A stretch of 64,000 nucleotides of DNA from Marchantia polymorpha subsp. ruderalis (lineage: Eukaryota > Streptophyta > Marchantiopsida > Marchantiales > Marchantiaceae), in contig AP031356.1 of assembly GCA_037833965.1 (NCBI GenBank), positions 11,058,501 to 11,122,500 of the forward strand, written 5' to 3'. The translations under genes and the position numbers were made by a program. A model generated the notes under the pieces. That model saw only the letters and a list, made by a program, of their open reading frames with translations. It was not told the origin of the DNA and did not search any database. The first letter of the stretch is position 1, and every line of letters starts with the position of its first letter. Shown piece after piece: positions 61,440 through 64,000 of this stretch.

Positions 61440-63891
61440 AGGGAGGATGGGGATGCAAACCCATCAGACTTCTACTCTGGTCACGTATTTCTTTATCAGT
61501 GTGAAGCTGTAACCGCAGAAGCAGCTGAGCGCAATATCAGTACGAACGTAAGTAGAGAAATGACGCCAGGTACGAATTGACCGTGAAGAAAGGAAATCTG
61601 GACATGAACATTGATAGAAATGGATTTGTTATGTTTAGATTTGTGGTCACCAACAATGCAGACGACGCAGTAAAACACAGCGTGGCGGTATATACATCAT
61701 GTATAAAATCTCGCATCATCAGTTCTCATCGCTGGATTTTGGAAGATGCTCAAACAACACCATCTACATAAGTCAGTGAATGCGAAGGAACAACAGAAAG
61801 AAAAAAATATATAAATCCGAAGTCATGTCTCGGTGAGGGACTACAATTTCTTATCCGACTTTGGAAAAATCATAATTACAGAGCGGACGGAATTTTGTCA
61901 GCTGGCGACTCGTAGAAAGCACGTCTTATAGATGATTCTCCAACATCTTAAAAGTCAGACACAGTATCAACCGCATCCAATTCTCAAAAGTGTTCACGAC
62001 TTACTACACAGCCCTGATCGAACGCCACATTTAACTATGCAAAAGTCCCCATTAAACATGTGCAACTCTCTTCTGTGAGTGGTGACAGAGCTAGTGAACG
62101 TAGTACTGATTCTGAAGAGCATTCCTTGTCAGGAATGATCCAACAAAGTAAAGGTTGCGCGGCTCTTCCTGTCTTTGGGCGTAGTAGACGATAACATAGA
62201 GAGGATGAGTTTTCTCGCATGATCACAGCATGGTTGCAGAGCATCTGCTAAAAGGGCAATGACAGTCATGCAAAACCTCGAAACGGTAATAGACACAATT
62301 TATGATAGTGGATTGTGATCTCACCCGTTGCCGCTCACCGTGCTGTTAATTATCCACAGTTGCATAGAACGTAACTAAATGACTTGAAATACACAACAAA
62401 CCACTTTACAGGGAGCCCAAGCCATTTGGACTGAAACGTTTGCCTCCATCCAGATTTCGAAATGAAAAGAGAAATTCCATGAGAATTTTTTACTAGTATC
62501 CCCAAAAGATCTCAATCTGGGATAATCGTGCATAGGTCTTAATAAAATGATATTGTGCATGAACTCCCTACTCTTTCTAGGAAGAAAAATATCTTCAAGT
62601 ACAACAGTGGGCCATCCGCAGAAATATTGAAGATGTCAAGATTGTGCATCTTGGATACCGTTAATTTACTCCCCCATCGCCACATGAACAGGTAACGTGG
62701 GGTGTACAGTAGATTCCTGGAAGATGGGAGAAAGCAATGAAGGAAATATAGTATTACAACGAAAAAATCAAGGTACTATATTATGCATATCACCATGATT
62801 CGGAAGAGAATTCACGCAACCCTCAAGGATGTTGGGTGTTCAGGTTGACTAAATGCTACCAGATTATCTAACTCGCTCCGACAAAAAATAGCACCTAGGA
62901 GTTTTCAAGAATCTGTTGATAACAAATCATGAGTTCTACTGCGTTCCCCGCTTGTCCTTGTGCACAGGAGACGGGGACGAGAGAAACGCAAGGTCGTCCT
63001 AAGACATATCTTTATACACCTTAGACCGCGTTCAGGCTTGGTTCGGAAATAAAAGCGATTCCGAATTGAACCCAGTAACAGAATGCAACACCCATGATCT
63101 GCCAGCAAATGAAAACGTAATATCGTAAGGCTCTGACATCATTTAGACGTCAAAAATATCGTCAGCGAACAAACAAACAGTTACAATTCTAGGTAGAACA
63201 CAAAAACTCCGCCACTACGAAAATGCGTGGTGATGGTTGGGAACTGAAAAAGCTGGAAGCTGAACTCGAGATATATCTCACCTTGCAATGCAGCTGCTGT
63301 TGCTAGTTGCCTACTAGAGTCGGCGAATGGATCCTCAAAGCACCTCGAAGGTATGGGCTTCGGTCGAATACATAAAACATTGTATACTTAACCTGACTGA
63401 GGAAAGTGTTCAGTCAGAACACTTTCCTTCTACGGGAACCCTTAGGATAACGATACTACAAAGGTAACACATGAGCCTTACTACACTTGACGATGGTCCA
63501 ATCCCTCCGCTGGAGTCTAAAGGACATGGATTAAAGTGACGCGACTTGCTGATTCCTAGTTAAATGACAAATTTGAAACAAAGTGATGACTCTGCTTATG
63601 CAGAATGGAACTGGTATTTGTTCAGCATCTAAAATTCGTGAACAAACTTCATGAGTTGAGATGAACTCCCTTCTTTCTATACAATCCGAAACGTTCCCGA
63701 GTGGACATTGAGGAACGTTCCGGTCTAGTGAGCAGCAGAGACTAATCGGAAACAGGTTGAGGTCAAGGTACCGGTGCATGTAACCCCTTGCTATCATACG
63801 GCTTCATAAACTGAAGCTGTTGAGTTTACGTAGTACCGTCCATGTGAGTATGGGTGAGCAGACTATGTGCTGCTGAAAGTAGCCTAACCAG
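61440..63891. other. Unassigned right-end region
   Basis: Short ORFs only. A possible minus-strand exon ending at a GTGAGA donor near 63263 (reading FEDPFADSSRQLATAAALQ) looks protein-like, and an acceptor-like TGGCAG near 63099 follows it, but the joined frame gives no recognisable protein. A 12-bp hairpin lies at 63400-63428. Confidence 0.3.
63400..63428. repeat. Hairpin, 12-bp stem, 5-nt loop
   Basis: AGGAAAGTGTTC (63400-63411) and GAACACTTTCCT (63417-63428) are exact reverse complements around AGTCA. Confidence 0.65.
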
Positions 63892-64000
63892 CTAAAAAAA
63901 CTCCTTCCAATTTGCCCAATGAAAACCCGTAAACATGTGAAATGCCTTTGGTGGTCCGTACTTCATGCACACATTGATCGAGAGACCAAACTGAAGAATC
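63892..64000 (-). CDS. Possible 3' terminal exon of a gene running off the right edge
   Basis: A minus-strand frame enters from the window edge and ends at a TAG (63894-63892), reading FGLSINVCMKYGPPKAFHMF and then TGFHWANWKEFF. An acceptor-like CTTCAG lies at the very edge. A second frame on the same strand is also open here, so coding status is uncertain. Family not recognised. Confidence 0.2.
   Translation of the reverse strand, partial: ILQFGLSINVCMKYGPPKAFHMFTGFHWANWKEFF

Noticed and set aside
1-64000. CRISPR arrays, operons, phage or bacterial features
   Set aside because: None seen; genes have spliceosomal introns and plant-type families.

Overview
The window looks like nuclear DNA of a land plant. 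The intron-containing genes include a plastid-targeted ribosomal protein L18, a plant-type tRNase Z, a plant AGC group VIII kinase with the diagnostic DFD motif, and a plant P450. Long AT-rich deserts alternate with GC-rich, CpG-rich, GA/CT-repeat-bearing islands around gene starts. Together with low gene density this suggests a bryophyte, possibly a liverwort. That placement is inference; nothing here fixes the species.

Layout from left to right. 1-2092 has no recognised gene. 2093-5386 (+) is a complete 8-exon TRZ1-type tRNase Z. 6.0-8.9 kb is an AT-rich desert. 9334-10551 (+) is a complete 4-exon chloroplast ribosomal protein L18. 12.08-15.30 kb (-) is a damaged LINE (endonuclease, reverse transcriptase, zf-RVT). 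15.7-18.2 kb is AT-rich. 18.2-31.2 kb is mostly unassigned, with a palindrome-rich possible promoter near 22.5 kb, a small basic ORF at 24.4 kb, an ABRE-like repeat array at 25.9 kb and a second AT desert at 29.5-31.2 kb. 31.2-36.6 kb carries unrecognised ORFs, two near-perfect hairpins and the GC-rich leader of the kinase. 37248-39004 (+) is the AGC kinase. 43855-44763 (-) is an intronless ARM-repeat protein. 46922-51483 (-) is a complete 7-exon P450 whose leader carries a 74-bp tandem duplication and a short upstream ORF. 53.0-55.2 kb is a third desert. 55.7-58.8 kb holds a decayed hAT-like transposon. The last 5 kb contains a GC-rich island and some possible, unconfirmed minus-strand exons.

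The genes do not form a pathway. They are independent housekeeping (tRNA 3'-end maturation, plastid translation), signalling (AGC kinase) and metabolic (P450) genes in a transposon-punctuated eukaryotic landscape. The points most worth a second look are the P450, whose I-helix lacks the usual acid-threonine pair and whose start codon overlaps an upstream ORF stop; the tRNase Z gene, whose introns are all phase 0 and which has a second plausible start that would separate a plastid-like from a cytosolic-like form; a perfect 22-bp hairpin at 32.7 kb; and a cluster of perfect palindromes upstream of a TATA box at 22.5 kb.
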